Below, piece by piece: positions 20,409 to 28,945 of a stretch of DNA of 64,000 nt. Position numbers and translations under genes: made by a program. Source of the DNA: Anaerolineales bacterium. Its GTDB lineage: Bacteria; Chloroflexota; Anaerolineae; Anaerolineales; Villigracilaceae. Position 1 is the first letter of the stretch; each line of letters starts with the position of its first letter. The stretch is taken from assembly GCA_919902735.1 (NCBI GenBank), contig CAKKRM010000164.1, positions 1 to 64,000 of the forward strand, written 5' to 3'. A model generated the notes under the pieces. That model was not told the DNA's origin. It did not search any database and saw nothing but the letters and a program-made list of their open reading frames with translations.

Positions 20409-20597
20409 TACGGCTTTCTCAAAGTAGGTTGACACGTTTTCAAATCTGTAGCAAGGCTTGACGCGAAAGGCGCGAAATTGAGCGAATTTTCGCGAAACTC
20501 AATAAAAAATTCGCGTCACACCGCACTGGCGTACGGCGCAAGTGTTCGCCTTTTCGCGTAATTTGCGTTAAGATTTTTCGACTTTGAGAAAGCCGTA
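20409..20597. repeat. Nested inverted-repeat element with 17-bp perfect terminal inverted repeats
   Basis: TACGGCTTTCTCAAAGT (20409-20425) / ACTTTGAGAAAGCCGTA (20581-20597), internal GCGAAA-rich arms and CCGCACTGGCGTACGGCGCAAGTG module. Confidence 0.85.
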
Positions 20598-20608
20598 TGT
20601 TATAGATA

Positions 20609-20717
20609 AGACTTTATCGGTAATTAGAAAAAACGTCCCGAAGGTTGCTGCCAACCCTCAAATTACTCGAAATAAACCTTCGGGACGGTGCTTGTATGTT
20701 ATTTCCGATAACGTCTA
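20609..20717. repeat. CGTCCCG/CGGGACG palindromic repeat, copy 3 (AGACTTTATCGG outer arms)
   Basis: AGACTTTATCGGTAATTAG..CGTCCCGAAGG..CCTTCGGGACGG..TTATTTCCGATAACGTCT. Confidence 0.9.
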
Positions 20718-20762
20718 TAGCATCAGCAGGTAAATAAAAATGATAAAAGGTATAATCAAAAT

Positions 20763-21209
20763 ATGGATATAAAAACTCAACTTAACGAATCAGTAAAAGA
20801 CGCCATGAAAAGCGGCGACGAAGTCCGCAAGCGCACCCTGCGCATGGTGCTGGCCGCCGTCAAGCAAGTGGAAGTGGACAAGCAAGCCCCGATGGAGGAA
20901 CTTGCCATCGTGGGGTTGATCCAAAAAGAGATCAAGAACCGCCGCGAAGCCATCGAAGAGGCGAACAAAGCCAGCCGCCCCGATCTGGTTGGCGAGAATG
21001 AAGTCGAAATCAAAGTATTGGAGGTCTTCCTGCCCAAAGCCATGCCCGCAGAAGAATTACGCGCACTGGTGCAAGCCGCCATCGCAGAAACGGGCGCCTC
21101 CGCGCCGAGCGATATGGGCAAGGTGATGAAGATCGTCATGCCCAAAATAGCCGGGCGCGCGCCCAACGATATGATCAGTTCAACCGTCAAAGAATTGCTC
21201 TCCAAATAA
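20763..21209 (+). CDS. yqeY: GatB/YqeY domain protein
   Basis: LNESVKDAMKSGDEVRKRTLRMVLAAVKQVEVDK..LPKAMPAEELRALV. Confidence 0.93.
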   Translation: MDIKTQLNESVKDAMKSGDEVRKRTLRMVLAAVKQVEVDKQAPMEELAIVGLIQKEIKNRREAIEEANKASRPDLVGENEVEIKVLEVFLPKAMPAEELRALVQAAIAETGASAPSDMGKVMKIVMPKIAGRAPNDMISSTVKELLSK

Positions 21210-21267
21210 TCTTTACCGCGAAGAGCGGGCGCATTGACCATGCCTGTTCCCTTCGCGGTACATTTTT

Positions 21268-23388
21268 ATGTCAGCGCGTAACCCCGTTTCAACCCGCATT
21301 CGAGTTCTGCAAATCGGACTGATCGTGGCGGTCAGTCTGGCCTCTTTTGCCACGTTGACATTGCCCATCAGCCTGCGTTCCACCAACCAGTCGTTGACCG
21401 TGGGGGACGTGGCGCAGATCACCCTGCAATCTCCGCGTGACATTGAATATGTCAGCGACATTCGCACGGAAGAATCGCGCAAGGCTGCCGAGAGCGCCGT
21501 TCAACCCGTCTACAGCCAGCCAGACCCTGCCATTGCCCGCCAGCAGATAGAGCGATTGCGCACGGCCATGCAGTACATCACATCTGTGCGCGCCAACCCC
21601 GGTTTCACAGTGGATGAAAGGAAATCCAATCTCGTAGCCCTGAGCGACGTGCGTTTACAGCTTGCAACCATTGATTATGTTCTCGGCATCTCCGATTCCC
21701 GCTGGGAGATTGTGCAGGCCGAAGCCGTGCGCGTTTTGGAACTATCCATGCGCCGCGCGATCTATGAAGATAAAGTCGAATCCACTCAGGCGGGCATCTC
21801 CTCCTCTGTCAGCCTCACCTTGAACGAACAGCAATCCGCGCTCGTTACAGAACTGGTGGCCGCCTTCATCGTCCCGAACAGTTTTTTCAGCGAAGAACTG
21901 ACCACCGCCGCCCGGCAGGCCGCACGCGATAACCTCAAACCGATTGTGCAAACCTATAAAACAGGGGAGACCATCGTTCCTTCAGGTGAGATCATCACCC
22001 CGGCAGACGTGGAAGCCTTCCAACAACTCGGCATGATCCGCCCCGGCCAGCGCTGGGAGGATATGCTTGGCGCAGCCGCCATCATTCTTCTTTCTGCCGC
22101 GCTGGTTCCCCTTTATTTTTATAGACGCAAACGCTTGGCAGTGATGAGTGATCCGCGCAGTCTTTTTGTGGTTGCGGTGATCTTCGTTGTATTTTTGATC
22201 GGCGCGCGCCTGTTCACGGACCGCACGCTCGCGCCGTATGGTTACCCTTTACAAGCCGCAGGTTTATTGCTCACCACCTTGTTTGGGCTGGAAGTAGGGT
22301 TTGTCATTTCCATTCCGCTTTGCCTGCTGGCCGCCTACGGACTTTCCAACACCTTCGACCTTGCCCCGTATTATCTGTTAACCTCCCTGGTCGGCCTGCT
22401 TGCGCTGGGCCCCGCCCGCCGTTTTTGGGGTTTCCTTCGGGCAGGGATTGCTATTACCCTTTCAGGGTTTGCCGTTCTCATGGCCTACCGCCTGCCGTTT
22501 TTCCCGCCCGATTGGCTGGGCATCGTTCAATTTTTAGGGATCGTCGCCTTTTCAGGATTCGCCGCCGCAAGCATCACACTTTTGCTTCAATATCTTTTCG
22601 CGCAGATGCTTGGCCTCACCACCGCCCTGCAACTGCTCGATATCTCCCGTCCTGATTCTCCGCTGTTGCAGTTTTTTCTCCGCAGCGCCCCCGGCACCTA
22701 CCAGCACAGCTTGCAAGTTGCCAACCTTGCCGAGCAAGCCGCAGAAAAGATCGGCGCCGACCCGTTGCTCACCCGTGTTGGCGCACAATTCCACGATATC
22801 GGCAAGGCGCTCAACCCCACCTTCTTCATCGAAAACCAAATTCCCGGCAGTGTCAACACCCATCAGGATGACAACCCCGAAGAAGTCGCCGCCACCATCA
22901 TCCGCCATGTGACGGATGGCGTGCTGCTCGCTAAAAAGCACCGCCTCCCGCGCCGCCTGCACGACTTCATCCTCGAACATCACGGCACCCTCATCACCCG
23001 TTATCAATACACTCAAGCCATGGAAGCCATAGGTGGCGATGTAACCAAAGTGGATATTGAAAAATTCCGCTACCCCGGCCCGCGGCCAGCCTCGCGTGAA
23101 TCTGCTTTGTTGATGCTGGCCGATGCCACCGAAGCCCGCGCCCGCGCCGAACGACCCGCCACCGATGACGACCTGCGCATGCTGGTGCAAAGCGTCATTG
23201 AAACAGTGCAAAAATTCAACCAGCTCGATGACACCCTATTGACTTTACGCGACCTCAACCTTATCACTGAATCCTTCGTCACCACGCTGCGCGGAATTTA
23301 TCATCCACGCATTCAATATCCCAATGCCAAAGTGCCCGACCAGGATTCGACCATGATTTCCATGAGAAAAGAAAATGATAAATATTGA
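21268..23388 (+). CDS. 7TM-HD family phosphohydrolase (PgpH/YqfF-like)
   Basis: PGTYQHSLQVANLAEQAAEKIGADPLLTRVGAQFHDIGKALNPTFFIENQ; 7 TM segments upstream of the HD domain. Confidence 0.93.
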   Translation: MSARNPVSTRIRVLQIGLIVAVSLASFATLTLPISLRSTNQSLTVGDVAQITLQSPRDIEYVSDIRTEESRKAAESAVQPVYSQPDPAIARQQIERLRTAMQYITSVRANPGFTVDERKSNLVALSDVRLQLATIDYVLGISDSRWEIVQAEAVRVLELSMRRAIYEDKVESTQAGISSSVSLTLNEQQSALVTELVAAFIVPNSFFSEELTTAARQAARDNLKPIVQTYKTGETIVPSGEIITPADVEAFQQLGMIRPGQRWEDMLGAAAIILLSAALVPLYFYRRKRLAVMSDPRSLFVVAVIFVVFLIGARLFTDRTLAPYGYPLQAAGLLLTTLFGLEVGFVISIPLCLLAAYGLSNTFDLAPYYLLTSLVGLLALGPARRFWGFLRAGIAITLSGFAVLMAYRLPFFPPDWLGIVQFLGIVAFSGFAAASITLLLQYLFAQMLGLTTALQLLDISRPDSPLLQFFLRSAPGTYQHSLQVANLAEQAAEKIGADPLLTRVGAQFHDIGKALNPTFFIENQIPGSVNTHQDDNPEEVAATIIRHVTDGVLLAKKHRLPRRLHDFILEHHGTLITRYQYTQAMEAIGGDVTKVDIEKFRYPGPRPASRESALLMLADATEARARAERPATDDDLRMLVQSVIETVQKFNQLDDTLLTLRDLNLITESFVTTLRGIYHPRIQYPNAKVPDQDSTMISMRKENDKY

Positions 23389-23824
23389 TAACCAACAGGA
23401 TTTCCTGGAATCAGCCCTGCTCGAACGGGCCGCCCGCTTCACTCTTGACCTTCAGCCTGATTCTTCCCAAGCAGACATTACCATCGTCCTGACAGATGAC
23501 CGCCAACTGCACGAACTGAATCGCGAATACCTCGGCGTGGACGCCCCCACCGACGTGCTCTCCTTCCCCGCTTCCGAAACAGACCCTGAAACTGGTTCGG
23601 CCTATCTGGGAGATATCCTCATCTCAATCCCTCGCGCGGCAGAGCAGGCGCAGGCCGCAGGCCACCCGCTCGAAGCCGAAGTGCAATTACTCGTTGTTCA
23701 CGGCGTTTTGCATTTGCTCGGGTACGACCATGCCGAGGCGGGGGAAAAAGCCCGCATGTGGAAAGAGCAGGCAAAGGTTTTGGAAAGACTCGGTCTGGGT
23801 CACATCAAAATTCAAGATTCATAA
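23375..23824 (+). CDS. ybeY: Endoribonuclease YbeY
   Basis: HELNREYLGVDAPTDVLSFPASE..VHGVLHLLGYDHAEAGEKARM. Confidence 0.96.
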   Translation: MINIDNQQDFLESALLERAARFTLDLQPDSSQADITIVLTDDRQLHELNREYLGVDAPTDVLSFPASETDPETGSAYLGDILISIPRAAEQAQAAGHPLEAEVQLLVVHGVLHLLGYDHAEAGEKARMWKEQAKVLERLGLGHIKIQDS

Positions 23825-24213
23825 TGAAATCATTTTTTGTATCCCGTGTTCATTCATTTCGCCACGCCATTCGTGGATGGCATTATGTTCTGCGGACCCA
23901 GCGCAACGCATGGATTCACAGCGCCATCGCAACCGCAGTTTTCCTTGTTGGAATTTGGTTGAAACTCCCGCCGCGTGATTTTGCGGTGATCATCCTGACT
24001 GCCGCGCTGGTGTTCACTGCTGAATTCATCAACACTTCCATCGAAGTGACGGTTGACCTCGCCAGCCCGGACAATCACCCGCTCGCAAAAATCGGCAAGG
24101 ATGTCGGCGCCGCCGCAGTTCTCGTCTCTGCCCTCGCCGCCATCTTCATTGGCCTGTTACTTCTCGGCCCCCCCCTCTGGCAAAAACTAACCATCCTGTT
24201 CACTATCAACTGA
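23824..24213 (+). CDS. Diacylglycerol/undecaprenol kinase family protein
   Basis: SFRHAIRGWHYVLRTQRNAWIHSAIA..EFINTSIEVTVDLASPDNHPLAKIGKDVGAAAVL. Confidence 0.93.
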   Translation: MKSFFVSRVHSFRHAIRGWHYVLRTQRNAWIHSAIATAVFLVGIWLKLPPRDFAVIILTAALVFTAEFINTSIEVTVDLASPDNHPLAKIGKDVGAAAVLVSALAAIFIGLLLLGPPLWQKLTILFTIN

Positions 24214-24275
24214 TCACTGTTCACTGATCACTGCCAACTGATCACTGATCACTGATTACTCGTTACTCATATCTC
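24205..24275. repeat. Heptanucleotide ATCACTG array
   Basis: CAACTGATCACTGTTCACTGATCACTGCCAACTGATCACTGATCACTGATTACTCG. Confidence 0.8.
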
Positions 24276-24304
24276 ATCACTCGTCCCTCACAACAGGAGT
24301 CCCC

Positions 24305-25159
24305 ATGTCTTTATCTTTCAAATTCGGCACCGTCGGTTCCCCCACAGGCACACCCAAAAAAACAGGCGGCTCTGTAGGCGGGATTGAATTCAGCAAGTCC
24401 ATTGGCTTGGATGCCTTGGAACTTGGCTGGGTACAGTCCGTTCGCGTGACCGAAGCGACCTGCGCGCTCATCAAAGCGGCGGGTGAAGCGCAGGCTGTCT
24501 CATTGAGCGTACATGCGCCATACTATATCAACCTGAATGCCGAGGCTGACGAATGGCCCAAATCCCGCAAGCGCTTGATGGATGCGGCGCATTACGGTTA
24601 TCTCGCTGGCGCAACGGACATTATCTTTCACCCCGGTTCCTATTTTGGCAATGACCCCGCCGAAGTGTTGAAGGTTGCCATCCCGCGCTTGAAGGGTTGC
24701 GTAGATGAATTAAAGAAGAATGGCGATCATGTCACCATCCGCCCGGAGACGATGGGAAAGTCTGCCATGCTCGGCTCCATCGAAGATGCCCTCGCCATGA
24801 GCGCCGCCATGGTAGACATGGTGCAGCCCTGCATTGACTTTGCCCACATGCACGCCCGCCCCGGCGACGGTTCGATGAACACCTATGCAGAATGGTCTAA
24901 ACTTTTGGAGAACTACAAAAAGGTATTGGGCGCAAAGTCGCTGAAGAACTTGCACATCCATCTCTCGGGCATTGAATACGGCGATAAAGGCGAGAAAAAA
25001 CATCTCACCCTCGCCGATGCGGACTTGGACTTAAAAGCCCTCTTCAAAGCCCTGCATGATTTCGGCTGCGCTGGCCGCATCCTCTGCGAAAGCCCCATCA
25101 TGGAAGAGGATGCGTTGAATATGAAAAAGGCATGGATGAAGGTGAGTGGGGAGAAGTAG
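24305..25159 (+). CDS. Deoxyribonuclease IV / endonuclease IV-like TIM barrel protein
   Basis: SVHAPYYINLNAE..FHPGSYFG..PETMGKSAMLGSIEDAL..CIDFAHMHAR..HIHLSGI. Confidence 0.88.
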   Translation: MSLSFKFGTVGSPTGTPKKTGGSVGGIEFSKSIGLDALELGWVQSVRVTEATCALIKAAGEAQAVSLSVHAPYYINLNAEADEWPKSRKRLMDAAHYGYLAGATDIIFHPGSYFGNDPAEVLKVAIPRLKGCVDELKKNGDHVTIRPETMGKSAMLGSIEDALAMSAAMVDMVQPCIDFAHMHARPGDGSMNTYAEWSKLLENYKKVLGAKSLKNLHIHLSGIEYGDKGEKKHLTLADADLDLKALFKALHDFGCAGRILCESPIMEEDALNMKKAWMKVSGEK

Positions 25160-25161
25160 AA

Positions 25162-25225
25162 ACTCTGGAGTCGGGCAGCTTGCTGCCCGAGTTTTTCATC
25201 AGCAAGCTGATGAAGTCCAGAATTG
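25162..25225. repeat. Compound palindrome: two hairpins inside an outer inverted repeat
   Basis: CTCTGGAG-TCGGGCAGC-TT-GCTGCCCGA-GTT-TTCATCAGC-AA-GCTGATGAA-GTCCAGA. Confidence 0.75.
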
Positions 25226-25250
25226 TAAATGCTTGGGCGAGGACTACTTC

Positions 25251-25817
25251 TTATAGCCTGGCAACCAGCCCAAAGTCTGCGGGGAGAAGCGAAAACATGT
25301 GGGCATCATAGATCGCCGTGCCAACGGTCATTCGGTTGAGCAAAATCCCCTCGTAATGTGCATCCACTTTTTCAGCCACACGTTTGCTGGTGGAGTTCCC
25401 AACGGCAATCACAATTTCCGCGCGGATCAAATTCACTTTTTCAAATGCAAACTGCGCGATCAATTTGGCGGCGCGCCCTGCGATTCCCCGTCCGTGGCGT
25501 GAAGTCCGCACCCAGTAGCCGAGGTTGCAAAATTTATAAACAGGGTGAATGTGATTCAACCCGCAGCCGCCGAGGAATTCATTCGTCTTCGCATCTACGA
25601 TGGCGAAGGCATACATGCTGCCATTTGACCAGTGCGCGCGCGTGACCGTTACAAAGTTGTGCGCCGTTTCCAGCGTGTATTTTTCATTCGCCCACGACAT
25701 CCACGGGCTGAGTTCGGGCAGTGATTCTTTTATCGCGGCGTGCAAATTTTCCTCATCTCCAAATTCAAATGCTCGGACGGTGATGGTCTTATCTGTCAGT
25801 TTTATGAATGGAAACAT
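25251..25817 (-). CDS. GNAT family (RimJ/RimL-like) N-acetyltransferase
   Basis: FLGGCGLNHIHPVYKFCNLGYWVRTSRHGRGIAGRAAKLIAQFAFEKVNLIRAEIVIAVGNSTSKRVAEK. Confidence 0.9.
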   Translation of the reverse strand: MFPFIKLTDKTITVRAFEFGDEENLHAAIKESLPELSPWMSWANEKYTLETAHNFVTVTRAHWSNGSMYAFAIVDAKTNEFLGGCGLNHIHPVYKFCNLGYWVRTSRHGRGIAGRAAKLIAQFAFEKVNLIRAEIVIAVGNSTSKRVAEKVDAHYEGILLNRMTVGTAIYDAHMFSLLPADFGLVARL

Positions 25818-26020
25818 ATTCCCTCGTCAATATGTCATTCTGAGCCGTTCTTTGGCGAAGAATCTCTACGACTATCTCAGAGACTCTTCGCTCCGCTCAC
25901 GCGTGCCTGCTGCACGGTGCAGGCAGAGTGACATGGATTAAATTAAACAAAAAAGAGACACATTTTCACCGAGTAGTTCACCTCTGTGTTCTGTGTCTCC
26001 TTTTGATTTCGTTCAAGAAA

Positions 26021-26677
26021 CTATGAAATGTATTCTCTCAAACTATGTTCCACCGCATACGCCGCCGCTTCAGCGCGGTTATTCACGCTTAACTTCGAGA
26101 GAATGCTCGAAACGTAATTGCGGACTGTGCCTTCGCCGAGGAACAGGCTCTTGGCGATCTCACGGTTGGTCTTGCCTTCCGAAACCAGCAGCAACACATG
26201 TTTTTCCTGCTGGCTCAAATGAGCGAAAGCCGAAGCCTCCTCCTCTTTGACGGCGCGGCGCACTTCTTGAAATACGCGCTGGGTCACGGCAGGGTCGAGC
26301 AGAGCTTCGCCGCGCCCAACCGATTCAATCGCCTTCACCAAATCCTCACTGCCGATCTGCTTGAGAATGTACCCCGAAGCCCCCGCGCGGATCGCGGAAA
26401 ACAACATTTCATCTTCCGCGTAGGATGTGAGCATGATTACTTTGGTGTTGGGGAATTGAGCCACGATCTGTTCGCAGGCCTCGATCCCCGATGTGCCGGG
26501 CAGGCGAATATCCATCACGACAACATCAGGCTTTAATGAAGCGGTCTGTTCCAGCGCCTCACGCGCCGAACCTGCCTCCCCAACCACATCGAACTGCGGG
26601 TGACGGTCGAGCAGGGATTTCAAGCCGAGCCGTACCACCTCGTGATCATCTACCAGGATAATTCGTTGCTTTTTCAT
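26021..26677 (-). CDS. LuxR/NarL-family response regulator
   Basis: [72 protein letters not shown]. Confidence 0.95.
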   Translation of the reverse strand: MKKQRIILVDDHEVVRLGLKSLLDRHPQFDVVGEAGSAREALEQTASLKPDVVVMDIRLPGTSGIEACEQIVAQFPNTKVIMLTSYAEDEMLFSAIRAGASGYILKQIGSEDLVKAIESVGRGEALLDPAVTQRVFQEVRRAVKEEEASAFAHLSQQEKHVLLLVSEGKTNREIAKSLFLGEGTVRNYVSSILSKLSVNNRAEAAAYAVEHSLREYIS

Positions 26678-26722
26678 TTGCCTATTTTACCTCAGCAACA
26701 TGCAAAAAACGGGCAAAACACA

Positions 26723-27190
26723 CTATTTTTGCGCGTTTTTCAATGTCAGCAAATGCTCCTCAATGTGCGCCAGATTGCGCTCCACCCAAAGCTGCAAGGT
26801 CAACCCGCCGCCCATGGTTTCATGCCTGCTTGCGCGAGACCACGCCTCACGCGGCATCGCTTCCAACGCCTTGCGCAAACCATCCACGCTTGCCGCAAAC
26901 TCAGCCAGAATATTCACAAGCGGTTCAGCTTTGTTGTAATTGGCCGCCATCCAGGCATCCGCGTCAAAATTTTTGAACTCGGGGTTTTCCTCATTCAACG
27001 TGCGGCGGATGCGCTCACCGTACACCATTTTATCCACGTCTCGCGTGTGCGACGCGATCTGATGCACCGTCCACTCGCCTTCCACTTTTGCGAACGGGCC
27101 GCCAAACGCCTCACAAGCCGCGCTAAATTCCCGCGCCGCCTCCGCCACTCTCGCGATCAACTTTTCACGATACTCCAGCAATTCCTTCAT
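26723..27190 (-). CDS. DinB-like / maleylpyruvate isomerase N-terminal-like domain protein
   Basis: EGEWTVHQIASHTRDVDKMVYGERIRRTL..RNLAHIEEHLLTL. Confidence 0.75.
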   Translation of the reverse strand: MKELLEYREKLIARVAEAAREFSAACEAFGGPFAKVEGEWTVHQIASHTRDVDKMVYGERIRRTLNEENPEFKNFDADAWMAANYNKAEPLVNILAEFAASVDGLRKALEAMPREAWSRASRHETMGGGLTLQLWVERNLAHIEEHLLTLKNAQK

Positions 27191-27789
27191 TTTGCCTCCA
27201 ACAAATCAAATATGATTTTGACCACATCCGCGGAATTTTCCACCGCAAACACCCGCACCCCATCTGGGCTTAATTCCCGGCCCGCCTGAATGGATAACTC
27301 TGCCAGCCCCGCCTTGCTTGCGAAATAAGCCCCCGCCTCTTTTCCTGCGCCCTCGCCTGCTCCTGCTACGAGATTCAGAATCACCCCGCTGCCTTTCGCT
27401 GTCATCACCCGCCCCACAGATTGCATCATCAGAAACGCGCCCGTCAAATTCACATCCAATGTGCGATGCCAGTCCCACTCATCCATCTTCAGCAAGGATA
27501 CCCGCGGCTCCACTGCCGCGTGATTAATGAGAATATCAATACGGCCAAAATCATCGTCCACATTATTGACTACTGCCTGAACTCCCACTTTCTTGGCGAT
27601 GTCTTCAATGTATGCCCTGGCTTTTCCGCCGCGGGCAAGTATTCCATCCACAACTTCCTCCACGTTGATGGGGGAGATGTCATTGGCAGCCACAATCGCG
27701 CCGCGCTCCGCAAAAGCCTCCGCAAGTTTGCGCCCCGCCCCCTTCCCCGCGCCAGTAACCAAAACAACTTTATTTTCAAAAGCATTCAT
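27187..27789 (-). CDS. SDR family oxidoreductase
   Basis: VVLVTGAGKGAGRKLAEAFAERGAIVAANDIS..GRIDILINHAAVEPR..AYFASKAGLAELS. Confidence 0.9.
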   Translation of the reverse strand: MNAFENKVVLVTGAGKGAGRKLAEAFAERGAIVAANDISPINVEEVVDGILARGGKARAYIEDIAKKVGVQAVVNNVDDDFGRIDILINHAAVEPRVSLLKMDEWDWHRTLDVNLTGAFLMMQSVGRVMTAKGSGVILNLVAGAGEGAGKEAGAYFASKAGLAELSIQAGRELSPDGVRVFAVENSADVVKIIFDLLEAK

Positions 27790-27794
27790 GTTTT

Positions 27795-27875
27795 TTTACC
27801 TGAAACCTAAAACTTGAAACCTGAAACTTAAAACCTGAAACCTGAAACCTGAAACCTGAAACCTGAAACCTGACA
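27795..27875. repeat. Heptanucleotide AACCTGA array
   Basis: ...AAACCTGAAACCTGAAACCTGAAACCTGAAACCTGA, period 7. Confidence 0.95.
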
Positions 27876-27878
27876 CCG

Positions 27879-28574
27879 TCACTCACACACCGGTATCGTA
27901 TCCGGGTTGACGTTCGCATTCAAGGGTAATCCAAAATAGAGGGACGGGTCGTAAGTGTTTTCAATGTCCAACTCGTTCTTGAATTTCCCGAAGCCATCAT
28001 CCTGCACAACTGAAATATGCAGATGCACGCCGACGGGATTGCCTGGGTCACCGGAGTAATTTCCCTGATAGCCAAGCACAGTACCCACCTTCACAAAAAC
28101 CTCTTTTGTGCCTGCCGGGAATTCTGATGAGATAAAGGAGTTTCCCTGTGGGTCTGCCATGTGGGTGTAGTAGACCCAGATCTGGCGGGATGGTTCAAAC
28201 GGGTCTTCCGGCACGCGGATGATAACGGTTGAAATCCAGTCCGCTTCACGGGTGAGGTAACCGGGGTAGGCGGCAAGGATGGGCGTCACGCCAACCTCTG
28301 TCCCTGAGAAAATATCTATTCCGGCGTGGCGGTGACCGGGGCGGAAGGAATCGTCCCAAATAAAGCCGATCAACCCGTCGGTGGGAAAAATGAATGGGGC
28401 ATCACCGCACTTCGTCGAGGCGCTCATCATCAACTCTGGTCTTGAGGATGGGTCGCGGATCCAGCCCATCACTTGAGTGCTGCGGGCGGAGCTTCGTCCA
28501 TAGGTGAAGTACAAGGTTATCCCTGCAACGGCAATTGCCACAGGGATTAGGAAGAGAAATTTCGTTTTTGACAT
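27879..28574 (-). CDS. M23-like peptidase (membrane-anchored)
   Basis: GHRHAGIDIFSGTEVGVTPILAAYPGYLT..GYQGNYSGDPGNPVGVHLHISV. Confidence 0.75.
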   Translation of the reverse strand: MSKTKFLFLIPVAIAVAGITLYFTYGRSSARSTQVMGWIRDPSSRPELMMSASTKCGDAPFIFPTDGLIGFIWDDSFRPGHRHAGIDIFSGTEVGVTPILAAYPGYLTREADWISTVIIRVPEDPFEPSRQIWVYYTHMADPQGNSFISSEFPAGTKEVFVKVGTVLGYQGNYSGDPGNPVGVHLHISVVQDDGFGKFKNELDIENTYDPSLYFGLPLNANVNPDTIPVCE

Positions 28575-28809
28575 GGGGCAATTATAAATGGTTTGGCGTT
28601 TTCGGAAATTACCCTTGAATTTAAGGTGGAAATTTGCGATAATGGTAACGAGCTTTCAAAAATGAAAACCTTGTTGCAAATCTGGTGTGAGGGGTGCAAG
28701 CCGTCAGACTGCCGGGCAATGGCGCTTTCTGCGGGACAATCTGTATGTAGGAGGTGGTATGCACTAAACACAACGCTCCAGTTCTCTGTTTTGAATGTCC
28801 AAACTGATT

Positions 28810-28924
28810 TGGTTGTGTTTCAAAAGAGTTGAAGGATGAACCGTCCCGAAGGTTTTCTCGAAGAATTTGATCGTTTTTTAAACCTTCGGGACGGTTGTTT
28901 CAACTGAAATGAAACACATCCAAC
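28810..28924. repeat. CGTCCCG/CGGGACG palindromic repeat, copy 4
   Basis: GGTTGTGTTTCAAAAGAGTTGAA..ACCGTCCCGAAGGTTT..AAACCTTCGGGACGGT..TTTCAACTGAAATGAAACACATCC. Confidence 0.9.
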
Positions 28925-28945
28925 CGATTTCCCTAGGAGAAAAAC

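Noticed and set aside
26021-26677. Response regulator as part of a two-component pair
   Set aside because: No adjacent histidine kinase; treated as an orphan regulator only.
27795-27875. Possible CRISPR array (AACCTGA repeats)
   Set aside because: Period is 7 bp with no spacers; simple heptad tandem repeat. No cas genes in the window.
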